From: Candidatus Microthrix parvicella Bio17-1
GTDB taxonomy: Bacteria; Actinomycetota; Acidimicrobiia; Acidimicrobiales; Microtrichaceae
DNA: 64,000 nucleotides
NCBI RefSeq assembly: GCF_000299415.1
Contig: NZ_AMPG01000002.1
Span: forward strand, 682,001-746,000
Direction: 5' to 3'
This document shows positions 55,375-63,795 of this stretch, in pieces. Within the stretch, counting starts at the first letter, position 1. Each line of letters opens with the position of its first letter. The notes beneath the pieces were generated by a model. That model was not told the DNA's origin. It was given only the letters and a program-made list of their open reading frames with translations, and made no database searches. The position numbers and the translations under genes are program-made.

Positions 55375-56910
55375 GTGAAACACCTCACCACCACCCGCAC
55401 GCTGTCCCGCGCATCAGCCGACGCATGGGCCGCGCCCCGCGACGACCTCATGGTGCTCGAAGAACGCCAGGACGACGGCACGCTGGCCGCGTTGGACGGG
55501 CCCTGGCGACACTGGTCACGTCGGGTCACCATCGAGCCGGTCGGCCCTGGCGACGACGACGAAACGGTGCGGCTCACCGAAGAGGTCCGCTTCGCCTCGG
55601 CCATTCCGGTCTTCGGGCCCGCCTTCGTGCCGCTGATCACATCCAGCCTGCGCAGGGGGCCGATGCGGCCGGGCAAGGTCCCATGGTGGAGCCCACCCGC
55701 CCGCATGGACCCCGAATCGGTGTCCGCCCTGACCGCGGCCTGCCTCATCGGCATCTGTGCCGGGTTCCTCTCAACGGTGGTCACCCGGGTGCTCACCTTC
55801 GCCGCCGACGACTTCGGCATCACCACCACCGGGCCGCAGTCCACCGCTCTGGCGGTCATTCGCTCCGGGGTGGTGATCACGTTGGCGATCATGGCCCTGG
55901 CCGACCGACAGGGGCGACGGCGCCTGGCGCTGGGTTCGTTGTGGGTGGCCGCAGGCGCGTGCGCGTTGTGCGCGTTCAGCCCTGGCCTGGGTGCGTTCAC
56001 CGGGGCCCAGGTGCTCACCAGAAACCTGTCCGGAGCGGCGGTCTTGCTGGCCAACGTGTTGGTGGCCGAGGAGGTGCCCAGCCGGGTTCGGGCCTACTCG
56101 GTGGGCCTGCAGTCCATGTCGTTTGCGCTCGGTGCCGGCCTGGTCCTCGTATTGTTGCCGCTGGCCGACCTCGGCCTGTGGGGCTGGCGGTTGGTGTGTG
56201 CAGGGGCGGTGCTGTTGGTGCCGCTGGTGATGGCCGTTGCCCGGCACCTGCCCGAATCGAAGCGCTTCGAGACCGCCCACGTCGATCCGGCGACAGCACC
56301 CAGGGAACGCTTCTCGATGCGGAGGCTGTGGGTGCTGGTGGCGCTGGCGTTGGCCATCAATGTGTTTGCCGCTCCTGCCACCCAGTTGCAGGCCGATTTC
56401 CTGAAGACGGACCGGGGCTTCTCGGCGCTCTGGGTCACGCTCTTCATCATCGGCACCAACACACCGGCCGGCCTGGGGGTGGTGTTGGGTGGGCGCTGGG
56501 GCGACTCGTGGGGCCGCAAGCCGGTGGCCGCCATCGGCATGGTGGGCTACGCCACCACCGCTGTGATGTTCATGGTCTCGGGGGTGCCCATGTGGCTGGC
56601 CTCCCTGTTCTCGGCGGTGGTGGGCGGCCTGGCGGTGGCCACCATCGGCGTGTACGGACCCGAGATGTTTCCCACCGCCAGACGCGGCCTGGCCAACGGG
56701 TTGCTGTCCGCAGCCGCTCTTGCCGGCGGGCTGGTCGGGCTGCTGCTGGCCGGGCAGCTCGCGGACACCTGGGGGTACGGGCCGACCTTCGCGCTGCTGG
56801 CCATCGGGCCGCTCCTCGCCGCTGCGATCGTGCTCACCCTCCTCCCGGAGACCGCCGGGGTCTCCCTGGAGGAACTGAATCGCGATCCAAGCGCCGCGCC
56901 ACCTTCCTGA
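55375..56910 (+). CDS. MFS transporter with N-terminal SRPBCC-like extension
   Basis: A 511-residue protein. The first about 100 residues (TLSRASADAWAAPRDDL, GPWRHWSRRVTIEPVG, EEVRFASAIPVFGPAF) look like a shortened SRPBCC-type domain. Twelve membrane helices of the major facilitator superfamily follow, with ADRQGRRRLAL after helix 2 and GRWGDSWGRKPVAAIG as the repeated loop of the second half. The FPTARRGLANGLLSAAALAGG segment is sugar-porter or drug-porter like. Substrate unknown. The GTG at 55375 is the most likely start; there is no clear ribosome binding site. Confidence 0.82.
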   Translation: MKHLTTTRTLSRASADAWAAPRDDLMVLEERQDDGTLAALDGPWRHWSRRVTIEPVGPGDDDETVRLTEEVRFASAIPVFGPAFVPLITSSLRRGPMRPGKVPWWSPPARMDPESVSALTAACLIGICAGFLSTVVTRVLTFAADDFGITTTGPQSTALAVIRSGVVITLAIMALADRQGRRRLALGSLWVAAGACALCAFSPGLGAFTGAQVLTRNLSGAAVLLANVLVAEEVPSRVRAYSVGLQSMSFALGAGLVLVLLPLADLGLWGWRLVCAGAVLLVPLVMAVARHLPESKRFETAHVDPATAPRERFSMRRLWVLVALALAINVFAAPATQLQADFLKTDRGFSALWVTLFIIGTNTPAGLGVVLGGRWGDSWGRKPVAAIGMVGYATTAVMFMVSGVPMWLASLFSAVVGGLAVATIGVYGPEMFPTARRGLANGLLSAAALAGGLVGLLLAGQLADTWGYGPTFALLAIGPLLAAAIVLTLLPETAGVSLEELNRDPSAAPPS

Positions 56911-56947
56911 GCGTGGCCACCGGCAGAGCGTCGGTGTCGACCCGGGG

Positions 56948-56953
56948 TACCTT
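56948..56953 (+). promoter_or_regulatory. Leaderless-type -10 box (TACCTT) before the DsbA-like gene
   Basis: TACCTT ends 6 nt before the GTG at 56960. Confidence 0.5.
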
Positions 56954-56959
56954 GCAGCC

Positions 56960-57661
56960 GTGACCGACACCAGCGACCACAGCGCCTTCGACCTGGCATT
57001 CCATTGGGACCCGATGTGCCCGTTCGCCTGGCTGACCTCCAAGTGGGTGGACCAGGTGGTCGAGCAACGTGGATTCAGCGTCGACTGGCGTCTGATCTCC
57101 CTTCGTATGCTGAACGCCGACGTCAACTACGACTCGACGTTCCCGCCCGAGTACATCGAGGGCCACACCGCCGGGCTTCAGCTGTTACGGGTGGCGGCTG
57201 CGGTGAGGAACGCGGAGGGGCCAACGCCCATGCGCCCGTTGTACCGGGCGATGACGGCACCGCTCTTCGAGTGCCCACCTCCCGGCGACGGGAGGACGAT
57301 CCCGCCCGCAGCGGAGCCCGACCGCGTGCGCAGCCTGTTGGAGGCGTGCGGCCTTTCGTCGAGCTACGCCGACGCCCTCACCGACGAGCGCTGGGACAAG
57401 GTCATCGAGGCGGACACCGAAGCGGCGCTTGCGTCCACCGGCCGCGACGTGGGCACGCCCATCATCCGCTATCAACCGCCGGACGGGCCCGCCTTCTTTG
57501 GGCCGGTGATCAGCCGGGTTCCCGACGAGGACGAAGCCGGACCTCTTTGGGACGCCGTGTTGTACCTGGCGCAGTTCCCCGGGTTCGCCGAGTTGAAGCG
57601 AAGCCTGCGTGAACCGCCGAACCTGCCGGTCTTTGGCCCCTCCCCCGGAGACGAAGGCTGA
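56960..57661 (+). CDS. DsbA-family oxidoreductase (mycothiol-dependent nitroreductase-like)
   Basis: A 233-residue thioredoxin-fold protein with a helical insertion, similar in layout to Rv2466c of mycobacteria, which uses mycothiol. The N-terminal strand and motif are FHWDPMCPFAWLTSKW, with one active Cys in CPFA instead of CPWC. DVGTPIIRYQPPDGPAFFGPVISR holds the cis-Pro. No signal peptide, so it is cytosolic. The loss of the second active cysteine suggests monothiol chemistry with mycothiol as partner. It is 49 bp downstream of the MFS gene. Confidence 0.85.
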   Translation: MTDTSDHSAFDLAFHWDPMCPFAWLTSKWVDQVVEQRGFSVDWRLISLRMLNADVNYDSTFPPEYIEGHTAGLQLLRVAAAVRNAEGPTPMRPLYRAMTAPLFECPPPGDGRTIPPAAEPDRVRSLLEACGLSSSYADALTDERWDKVIEADTEAALASTGRDVGTPIIRYQPPDGPAFFGPVISRVPDEDEAGPLWDAVLYLAQFPGFAELKRSLREPPNLPVFGPSPGDEG

Positions 57662-57699
57662 CCGCGCGCGGCGCTGCAACGGCCAACCCCATCGCCGCG

Positions 57700-57705
57700 T
57701 ACGCT
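57700..57705 (+). promoter_or_regulatory. Leaderless-type -10 box (TACGCT) before the L,D-transpeptidase
   Basis: TACGCT ends 6 nt before the ATG at 57712, and directly before an in-frame GTG at 57706. Confidence 0.5.
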
Positions 57706-57711
57706 GTGGCG

Positions 57712-58530
57712 ATGGGGACACGGCGCCTGCTTGGACGCATCACTCTCGCCGTTGGCATCCTCGCACTTCTGGCGTCCGTGGCCGGTTGCGGCGGCGGTGA
57801 CAGCGAGGTCGTCGACGAGGGTCCACAACCCAGGGCACCCATGGTCAACGCGCCGTCCCTGCCGATCGAGGGCATCGCGGCCTCCGCCGTCGCCACCGGC
57901 GTCCCCACCTGGCGCAGCTACGTGGCGACCGGCAAGGAGGACCTGGCGTCGGTCCCGGTGTTCAAAGCACCGGGCGGCGAGCAGATCGCCACCGTGCCCA
58001 ACCGAACGAACGACGGGTTTCCCGCTGTGTTTCTGGTTCGCAGGTTGGATGTACCCGGGCCTGACGCAACGGTGTGGCACGAGGTGTGGCTCCCGATTCG
58101 CCCCAACGGTAGTCACGGCTACGTCCGTGGCGACGACGTCACGCTCAGCTACCACGACTACAAGCTGCGGGTGAACCTGTCGGATCACCGCCTCAGCCTG
58201 TACACCGCCGGTCAGCTCACCACCACCTACCCGGTGGGTGTCGGGCAGGACCGTACGCCCACTCCCGGAGGCACCTTCTACACCAAGGAACTCTTGCAAC
58301 CGACCAATCGAGGTGGCCCGTACGGCACGTTCGCGTATGGCCTCTCGGGCTTCTCCAACACCTTGACATCTTTTGCGGGCAGCGACGGGGTGGTCGGCAT
58401 TCATGGCACCGATCAACCTGACACGGTGGGCACCGACGTGTCAGCCGGCTGCATCCGCATGAACAACGCCGACATCAACGAGCTTGCCCGGCGCCTGCCG
58501 CTTGGTGTTCCCGTCGAGATCGTGGCCTAA
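57712..58530 (+). CDS. L,D-transpeptidase lipoprotein
   Basis: A 272-residue envelope enzyme of the YkuD family that forms 3-3 peptidoglycan cross-links or anchors proteins. The N terminus is a lipoprotein signal (LVGILALLASVAGC-like, lipobox Cys near residue 25). The catalytic domain shows YKLRVNLSDHRLSLYTAGQ, GIHGTDQPDTVGTDVSAGCI with the active His and Cys in HGT and SAGCIRM. The ATG at 57712 follows a TACGCT box by 6 nt; a GTG at 57706 also fits. The length is normal for an actinobacterial Ldt with one catalytic domain. Confidence 0.92.
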   Translation: MGTRRLLGRITLAVGILALLASVAGCGGGDSEVVDEGPQPRAPMVNAPSLPIEGIAASAVATGVPTWRSYVATGKEDLASVPVFKAPGGEQIATVPNRTNDGFPAVFLVRRLDVPGPDATVWHEVWLPIRPNGSHGYVRGDDVTLSYHDYKLRVNLSDHRLSLYTAGQLTTTYPVGVGQDRTPTPGGTFYTKELLQPTNRGGPYGTFAYGLSGFSNTLTSFAGSDGVVGIHGTDQPDTVGTDVSAGCIRMNNADINELARRLPLGVPVEIVA

Positions 58531-58563
58531 CGAGCCACACGCCCAACCTGCCCGCGGTCGGTC

Positions 58564-58600
58564 TCAGCAGGTCAGCAGGTCAGCAGGTCAGCAGGTCAGC
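58564..58600. repeat. 8-bp tandem repeat (TCAGCAGG), four copies plus a partial
   Basis: A tandem octamer lies between the convergent stops of the L,D-transpeptidase and alpha/beta hydrolase genes and runs through the hydrolase stop codon. A change of one unit would shift the C terminus of the hydrolase. Confidence 0.9.
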
Positions 58601-59154
58601 CATGTGGCGATCCGACCGGCCACATCGGCATTGTCGGCCTTTCGTTTCAGCTCGTGGCGACCACCCTCCACCCACTCGACGCTCACCGGGCCGCTCACCA
58701 ACGCGTGCGCCCTCCGCAGCTCCTGCGGCGTACCGAACGCATCGAGATCCCCCGAGACGAACAGGGTGGGCACTGCGACGGCCTCAAGATGGGCTGTGCG
58801 GAGGGTTTCGGGCTTTTTGGGTGGATGCAGGGGGTAGGAGACCAGCACCAGCCCGGCAGCCTTCACGGCCCCTTCGGCCAGAGCCATCGATGCCATGCGC
58901 CCACCCATCGACCGACCGCCGATCACCAGCCGCGACGGGTCGGTGTCCCATTGCTCGGCCGCTCGATTGACCGCATCCACCACCTCGACGATCAGCTTGG
59001 GTGCGCGGTCGGGGAACCGACGGCCTTCGGACCGGTAGGCGAAGTCCACTCGGCTCACCGGGAGGGGGGCAACCGCCTCCTCGATGACCAGCAGGCTGGG
59101 GTGATCGGCGCCCGACCCGGCGCCCGGAAAGAGCACCAGGCCGTCCACATCCAT
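58588..59154 (-). CDS. Alpha/beta hydrolase (TEX30/KANSL3-like)
   Basis: A 188-residue small alpha/beta hydrolase. The nucleophile elbow is GGRSMGGRM, the acid is in SGDLDAFG, and the His in EGGRHELKR. The N terminus VLFPGAGSGADHPSL matches the compact family that includes TEX30. Substrate unknown. The coding region ends inside an octamer tandem repeat. It lies 3 bp from the convergence of a short intergenic gap to the J-domain gene (stop 59171, start of this gene at 59154). Confidence 0.83.
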   Translation of the reverse strand: MDVDGLVLFPGAGSGADHPSLLVIEEAVAPLPVSRVDFAYRSEGRRFPDRAPKLIVEVVDAVNRAAEQWDTDPSRLVIGGRSMGGRMASMALAEGAVKAAGLVLVSYPLHPPKKPETLRTAHLEAVAVPTLFVSGDLDAFGTPQELRRAHALVSGPVSVEWVEGGRHELKRKADNADVAGRIATWLTC

Positions 59155-59170
59155 CAGCTACGACCGCTGC

Positions 59171-59875
59171 TCAACCGGTGGTGGCCAACAGCACCCGCCT
59201 GGCCTCCGACAGGTCGCTGATCCGGCCGGCCGCGCCGATGGTGGCACCGCCGTGATCCGGATGCGCCTCGGTGACCAGGCGCCGAAACGACACCTGCACC
59301 GCCCGCCGGGTGAGCTCGCCGTCGGCGTCGAATCCCAAGAGGTTGCGAGCCCAGGTCTCCGGGTCGGCCAGCGCCGAGAGTTGCGATCCGTTGCGGCGGC
59401 CGGTGACCAGTGCCGCAAACCCGGCATCGACATCCCCAGGCCAACGCAAACCCACCCGGATTGCACCAAACACGCCCCGACGATCGGCCATCGGCAACTG
59501 GGCCGCCGCGTAGAGCGCGCACAACACGTGCTGCTCCGCGGTACCGGTGTGATCATCGATATCGAATTGCAGTCGGTCGTCCACCACCGACAACTGGTGG
59601 TAGCACCGCTGCAGCCCGATCCGGTCGGTCTGAAAACGGTGCCGAAGCCGAGGCTGGGTGATCCGCTGGCCGGATTCAAGTTGGGTGATCAGGTGCAGTT
59701 GCTCGTCGAGTAGATCCGGATGGATCCGGTCCGAAAAATGGGCAACCACGCCGGCGAGCAACAGGCCACCGGCACCAGGCGATGGATGCGACGGCAGGTT
59801 TGATTCGCCGAGCGCCACCCTGCGGGTAGGAGCGAATGGGCGGGAGATGAATATCTCCTGCTCGGCTACGCGCAC
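59171..59875 (-). CDS. Protein with C-terminal J-domain-like segment
   Basis: A 234-residue protein. The N-terminal 160 residues are unfamiliar and helical/basic. The C-terminal about 70 residues resemble a J domain: LTRRAVQVSFRRLVTEAHPDHGG, with the HPD tripeptide, then ISDLSEARRVLLA. J domains stimulate DnaK ATPase. The GTG at 59875 has a TAGGTT box 6 nt upstream, which supports this start. Function unknown; it may recruit DnaK to a specific substrate. Confidence 0.68.
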   Translation of the reverse strand: MRVAEQEIFISRPFAPTRRVALGESNLPSHPSPGAGGLLLAGVVAHFSDRIHPDLLDEQLHLITQLESGQRITQPRLRHRFQTDRIGLQRCYHQLSVVDDRLQFDIDDHTGTAEQHVLCALYAAAQLPMADRRGVFGAIRVGLRWPGDVDAGFAALVTGRRNGSQLSALADPETWARNLLGFDADGELTRRAVQVSFRRLVTEAHPDHGGATIGAAGRISDLSEARRVLLATTG

Positions 59876-59881
59876 CGGGGC

Positions 59882-59887
59882 AACCTA
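59882..59887 (-). promoter_or_regulatory. Leaderless-type -10 box (TAGGTT) before the J-domain gene
   Basis: On the minus strand TAGGTT ends 6 nt before the GTG at 59875. Confidence 0.5.
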
Positions 59888-59939
59888 ACGCGTGCCAACG
59901 ATTCAGATCACGCGCGGCTACCCACCAGCCGCTGTGTCC

Positions 59940-60905
59940 TCACACCAGCCGCACCAGCCGGTTGCGCAATTGACCGGCCCGTTCGGCAAAGGGCAGCCGG
60001 GCGCTCACAGAATCGGGGGGTTCGGCGGGCGACCCACCATCAACATCACCCTCCCCCAGGGTCCCTTCATCCTCGTCGGACCCGGCGGTTCCGACAGCCT
60101 CATCGATCTCGTCGGCCTCGTCGGCCGGCTTCGACGCGACGACGTCGGCGTCAATCTCGTCACGCAGGTCGCCCGCCCGCTCCACCAGATCCCGCCACTG
60201 CGCAGCATCGAAGCCAAAGGGCACCGCCAGGCGGTCCATCCGTTCGGCGGCCTCCACCACATCCAGACGCGCTCCCGGGATCTTTGGGCTGTCCTTGAGC
60301 CGGTCGACCGCCGCATAGAGCTGCGTCAACAGGTCCTGCACCTCGGTGCCCTCGGCCTCCTCAAACACCTCGTCGGGGTCCGGCATGGCCGCGACGATGG
60401 CATCCACCGCATCCTCATCGGCCGCCGCCACGTGCAGGTCCGCCAGGTCGTCCCAACCGCAGGCGATTCCGGCCACCAGCAGGGACTCGGCCAGGGAATC
60501 GCGAAGCACCCGCGGCCACTCCCCCACCTCGTACACCACCTGATCGGCATCGGCCGGCAGGTGGGCCTCGCCAACCCCAAGATCTGTCAGCGCCTCCTCG
60601 ACCAGATGCTCGTCCAGCAGTCCGACCACCAATTCGGGTCCCTGCCAGACCCGGTCGATCGAGCGTTCCCCCAACGCAGCATCGAGGTCGGCCCGGCTGT
60701 CGCGGTCCCAGGTACCGCAGTCGAACAAGAGCCGTGCGTCGGACAACCGTTGCACCTGCGGCCGGGCCAGGACGCCCGACGGTGCGTCGGCATCGACCAT
60801 GACGGCATCAACAATGCCTGCTTCATCGTCAACGACGTCGTCGGCCTCCTCCGGATCGACATCGGGCTCGTCGGTGGAGGTCGGGGAATTCTTGCGGCGT
60901 AGCAC
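59940..60905 (-). CDS. Acidic protein of unknown function
   Basis: A 321-residue very acidic protein: residues 10-40 and 265-300 are Asp/Glu-rich ([36 protein letters not shown]). The central part is soluble and helical with Trp/Leu-rich stretches ([40 protein letters not shown]). No membrane helix or known motif is seen. The GTG at 60905 is the most likely start; the open frame continues far upstream only as an antisense shadow of glpX. Function unknown. It is divergent from glpX. Confidence 0.65.
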   Translation of the reverse strand: MLRRKNSPTSTDEPDVDPEEADDVVDDEAGIVDAVMVDADAPSGVLARPQVQRLSDARLLFDCGTWDRDSRADLDAALGERSIDRVWQGPELVVGLLDEHLVEEALTDLGVGEAHLPADADQVVYEVGEWPRVLRDSLAESLLVAGIACGWDDLADLHVAAADEDAVDAIVAAMPDPDEVFEEAEGTEVQDLLTQLYAAVDRLKDSPKIPGARLDVVEAAERMDRLAVPFGFDAAQWRDLVERAGDLRDEIDADVVASKPADEADEIDEAVGTAGSDEDEGTLGEGDVDGGSPAEPPDSVSARLPFAERAGQLRNRLVRLV

Positions 60906-60994
60906 GGATCGAGTCTTCCAGTCCCAGCTACGCCATGCACCACCCAAGGCGCGGGCCGACGCGGCCCAGCTTCCGACGCGGCGGCCGGCGCAAC

Positions 60995-61000
60995 TAGGTT
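60995..61000 (+). promoter_or_regulatory. Leaderless-type -10 box (TAGGTT) before glpX
   Basis: TAGGTT ends 8 nt before the ATG at 61009. Confidence 0.5.
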
Positions 61001-61008
61001 GGCTGCCC

Positions 61009-61980
61009 ATGACCGACCCACAGGCCCCCGACCGCAACCTCGCCATGGAGCTCGTCCGGGTGACCGAGGCAGCGGCCCTGGCCGGGGCCCGGTGGCTGGG
61101 CCGGGGCGACAAGAACGCCGCCGACGGCGCCGCCGTTGATGCCATGCGCATCATGTTGGCCACGGTGCAGATGAAGGGCGTGGTGGTCATCGGCGAGGGC
61201 GAGAAGGACGAGGCGCCCATGCTTTTCAACGGCGAGGAGGTTGGCAGCGGCGATGGGGCCGGAGCCGACATCGCGGTCGACCCGATCGATGGCACCACGC
61301 TGACCGCCCTCGGGCGCCCCAACGCACTCTCGGTCATCGCCGTCTCCGATCGCGGCACCATGTTCGACCCGGGTCCCTGCGTGTACATGGAGAAGATCGC
61401 CGTGGGTCCCGAGGCCGCCGACGTGATCGATATCACCCAGTCCGCCACCGAGAACATCAACCGGGTGGCCGAGGTCAAGGGTTCCAAGCCCGGGGATATC
61501 ACCGTTGTGGTGCTCGACCGGCCCCGTCACGACGACCTGGTGGCCGAGATTCGCTCCACCGGCGCACGCATCCACTCGATCTCCGACGGCGACGTGGCCG
61601 GGGCCATCGCCACGGCCTGGCCCACCTCATCGGTCGACATCCTCTTCGGCATCGGCGGCACCCCGGAGGGCGTCATCTCCGCCGCCGCCATGAAGTGCCT
61701 GCGGGGAGCCCAGCAGGGCCGCCTTTGGCCTCGCAACAACGACGAGCGCGCCGCCGCCGAGGCGGCTGGGTACGACCTGTCCAAGGTCCTGACCCAGGAC
61801 GACATGGTGCGGGGCGACAATTGCTTCTTCGCGGCGACCGGCATCAGCGACGGCGAACTCCTCGACGGCGTGCAGTTTTCGCCCTCTGGGGCCAAGTCGC
61901 AGTCATTGGTCATGAGGTCCACGTCAGGCACCGTCCGCCTGGTGGAGACCCACCATCGGGCCGACCAGATGCACGTCTAA
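61009..61980 (+). CDS. glpX: Fructose-1,6-bisphosphatase, class II
   Basis: Class II FBPase, the gluconeogenic phosphatase of most actinobacteria. The 323-residue product has [32 protein letters not shown] and AVDPIDGTT as metal-binding motifs, [11 protein letters not shown], and [19 protein letters not shown] near the C-terminal half. The length is normal. The ATG at 61009 follows a TAGGTT box by 8 nt. It is likely the only FBPase, as in mycobacteria, but that is inference. Confidence 0.96.
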   Translation: MTDPQAPDRNLAMELVRVTEAAALAGARWLGRGDKNAADGAAVDAMRIMLATVQMKGVVVIGEGEKDEAPMLFNGEEVGSGDGAGADIAVDPIDGTTLTALGRPNALSVIAVSDRGTMFDPGPCVYMEKIAVGPEAADVIDITQSATENINRVAEVKGSKPGDITVVVLDRPRHDDLVAEIRSTGARIHSISDGDVAGAIATAWPTSSVDILFGIGGTPEGVISAAAMKCLRGAQQGRLWPRNNDERAAAEAAGYDLSKVLTQDDMVRGDNCFFAATGISDGELLDGVQFSPSGAKSQSLVMRSTSGTVRLVETHHRADQMHV

Positions 61981-61981
61981 A

Positions 61982-62017
61982 GCGACGCGTCGGCGGGGAT
62001 CCCCCTGATCACGTCGC
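61982..62017 (+). terminator. Possible hairpin after glpX
   Basis: GCGACG (61982-61987) can pair with CGTCGC (62012-62017) around an inner GGGGATCCCC palindrome. No T-run follows, so it may be a Rho-assisted or weak terminator, or an element in the ppk2 leader. Confidence 0.3.
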
Positions 62018-62081
62018 GGTCTGCTCAGCGCCGTTCACAGTGGTGATGGTCACCGTTCAGCATAAGTGGAGGATGCCCGAT

Positions 62082-62888
62082 ATGAACCTCGCGATCGACA
62101 ACTACCGGATCAATCCCGAATCCCAGGTGATGCTGGCGGATTGGGCCGGCGACGACGACGGTGGGCTGGACAAGTCGGACACCAAGGCCGCCACGGCCGC
62201 GCTGTCCGAGCGCCTGGTCGAACTGCAGCACCTCCTCTTTGCGCAGGGCAAGCACCGGCTCCTGGTGGTCATCCAGGCCACCGACACGGGCGGCAAGGAC
62301 TCCACCATCCGCCGGGTGTTCGGCCCCCTCAACCCCGCGGGGGTTCGGGTGACCGGGTTCAAGAAGCCATCCGACCAGGAACTGGCCCACGATTACCTGT
62401 GGCGTGTCCACGCCCACACTCCGGCGGCCGGGCAGATTGCCGTGTTCAACCGCAGCCACTACGAGGACGTATTGGTCGTTCGAGTGCACAATCTCGTGCC
62501 GGAGGCCCAGTGGAAGCTTCGGTACCAGCACCTGCGGGAGTTCGAGCGTCTCTTGAGCGATGAGGGCACCACCATCGTCAAGCTGTTCCTCCACATCACA
62601 CCCGACGAGCAACGCCGGCGACTGCAGGACCGGGTGGATGATCCCACCAAGTGGTGGAAGTTCAACCGGGCGGACCTTACCGAGCGGGAGCGGTGGGACG
62701 ACTATCAGGCTGCGTACTCCGACATGCTGGCCCGAACGTCCGAGCCGGTCCCATGGCATGTGATCCCGGCCAACCACAAATGGTTCAGGGATCATCTGAT
62801 CAGCACGATCCTCGTCGACACCCTTGAGGGACTCGACCTGGCCTACCCCGAGCCGGACGAGGACCTCACCGGCCTGACGATCAGCTGA
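62082..62888 (+). CDS. ppk2: Polyphosphate kinase 2 family protein (class III-like)
   Basis: A 268-residue PPK2 that transfers phosphate from polyphosphate to nucleotides. Walker A is ATDTGGKDSTI and Walker B FNRSHYEDVLVVRVH, and the lid holds KWWKFNRADLTERERWDDYQ. The FKKPSDQELAHDYLWRVH segment is typical of class III PPK2, which phosphorylates both AMP and ADP. The ATG at 62082 has GGAGG 8 nt upstream; earlier in-frame ATGs at 62073 and 62049 are less likely. Lying just after glpX on the same strand, it fits an organism that stores polyphosphate. Confidence 0.93.
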   Translation: MNLAIDNYRINPESQVMLADWAGDDDGGLDKSDTKAATAALSERLVELQHLLFAQGKHRLLVVIQATDTGGKDSTIRRVFGPLNPAGVRVTGFKKPSDQELAHDYLWRVHAHTPAAGQIAVFNRSHYEDVLVVRVHNLVPEAQWKLRYQHLREFERLLSDEGTTIVKLFLHITPDEQRRRLQDRVDDPTKWWKFNRADLTERERWDDYQAAYSDMLARTSEPVPWHVIPANHKWFRDHLISTILVDTLEGLDLAYPEPDEDLTGLTIS

Positions 62889-62918
62889 GCGTCATGGTCG
62901 GTCCGGCCACCCTGCTCG

Positions 62919-63626
62919 TCAGCCAACCGCCGCCCCGCCAACCGGGATGTTGTCGGCTACGAAGTCACCGGTGGCCGCTCCCCCGAGGTCACGGTCGATT
63001 CGCTCGTCGTAGGTGACCTTGCCGCTCAGCTGCGGCTCGCCTACGGCCTTCAACGCCAGATGGACAAGTTCCACCACGTCGAAACGGCGGTGCATCTCGG
63101 TTTCGGCCACCATCTCCTCGACGATTCGAACCACGTGCCCACGGATTCGGTCATCCAAATTGCCCACCTTCTCCGCCAACTTCAGGCGACCACCCCCCAC
63201 CACCTCCACCTCGATGTCGACCGGATCCGGCGGCTCGGTGTCGACCACGAGAGAAAGCGGGCGCACCACGCTGCTGGTCAGCACCAACGGGAAGCGGCCT
63301 GTCACCCGGTAGCTCTCCTTGGTGACCTTCAGGTTGAGCCGCAACGAAAGGTCGAGGTGCACGTCGGCCCGATGGCGGCGGAGGGTCGACATCTCTTCGA
63401 CACCCAGCTCGATGGATTGGATGTCGCCCACCGTTGCCGAACCTCGGACCGACGCTGTGATCGGGCCAATGCTCTCCTTCACCTTGAGCTGATCGGGCAG
63501 GAGCGCTTGAAGCCGAGGGCCGATCACCTCCGGCACCAGCACCAGTTCGGCGAAGGCGTGCCCAAACTCGGCGAAGTCCATGACCGACTCGGGCGTTACC
63601 TGCTTCCCCGTGGGCTTGCCGGCCAT
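62919..63626 (-). CDS. Protein of unknown function
   Basis: A 235-residue soluble protein with no membrane helix or signal peptide. The ATG at 63626 is preferred because CAGGAG lies 5 nt upstream and the first residues (MAGKPTGKQVTPESVMDFAE) lead into a conserved-looking helix. The middle (VKESIGPITASVRGSATVGDI, RRHRADVHLDLSLRLNLKV) and end (KVTYDERIDRDLGGAATGDF) are strand-rich. No family is recognised. It is convergent with ppk2. Confidence 0.6.
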   Translation of the reverse strand: MAGKPTGKQVTPESVMDFAEFGHAFAELVLVPEVIGPRLQALLPDQLKVKESIGPITASVRGSATVGDIQSIELGVEEMSTLRRHRADVHLDLSLRLNLKVTKESYRVTGRFPLVLTSSVVRPLSLVVDTEPPDPVDIEVEVVGGGRLKLAEKVGNLDDRIRGHVVRIVEEMVAETEMHRRFDVVELVHLALKAVGEPQLSGKVTYDERIDRDLGGAATGDFVADNIPVGGAAVG

Positions 63627-63795
63627 GATGCTCCTGCCCCACCGTTGGGCCCCTTCATCGCTGAAGCGGCCGCTGTCTGTGACGAACGTCGCCCAGCGTA
63701 CCGGCGCCGCCACACGGCGTAGAGGCCCAAGGTGCCAATCCGCGATCACTGAGACTTTTCGCTCCAGGCGATCAGCCTCGGCCAGCAGGGAGTGC

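Noticed and set aside
55771-57126. Minus-strand open frame of 451 codons opposite the MFS and DsbA-like genes
   Set aside because: It is Gln/His/Arg-rich without domains and both plus-strand genes are clearly real.
60906-61502. Minus-strand extension of the acidic protein opposite glpX
   Set aside because: The extension is Ser/Pro/Ala-rich antisense sequence; the GTG at 60905 gives a compact start.
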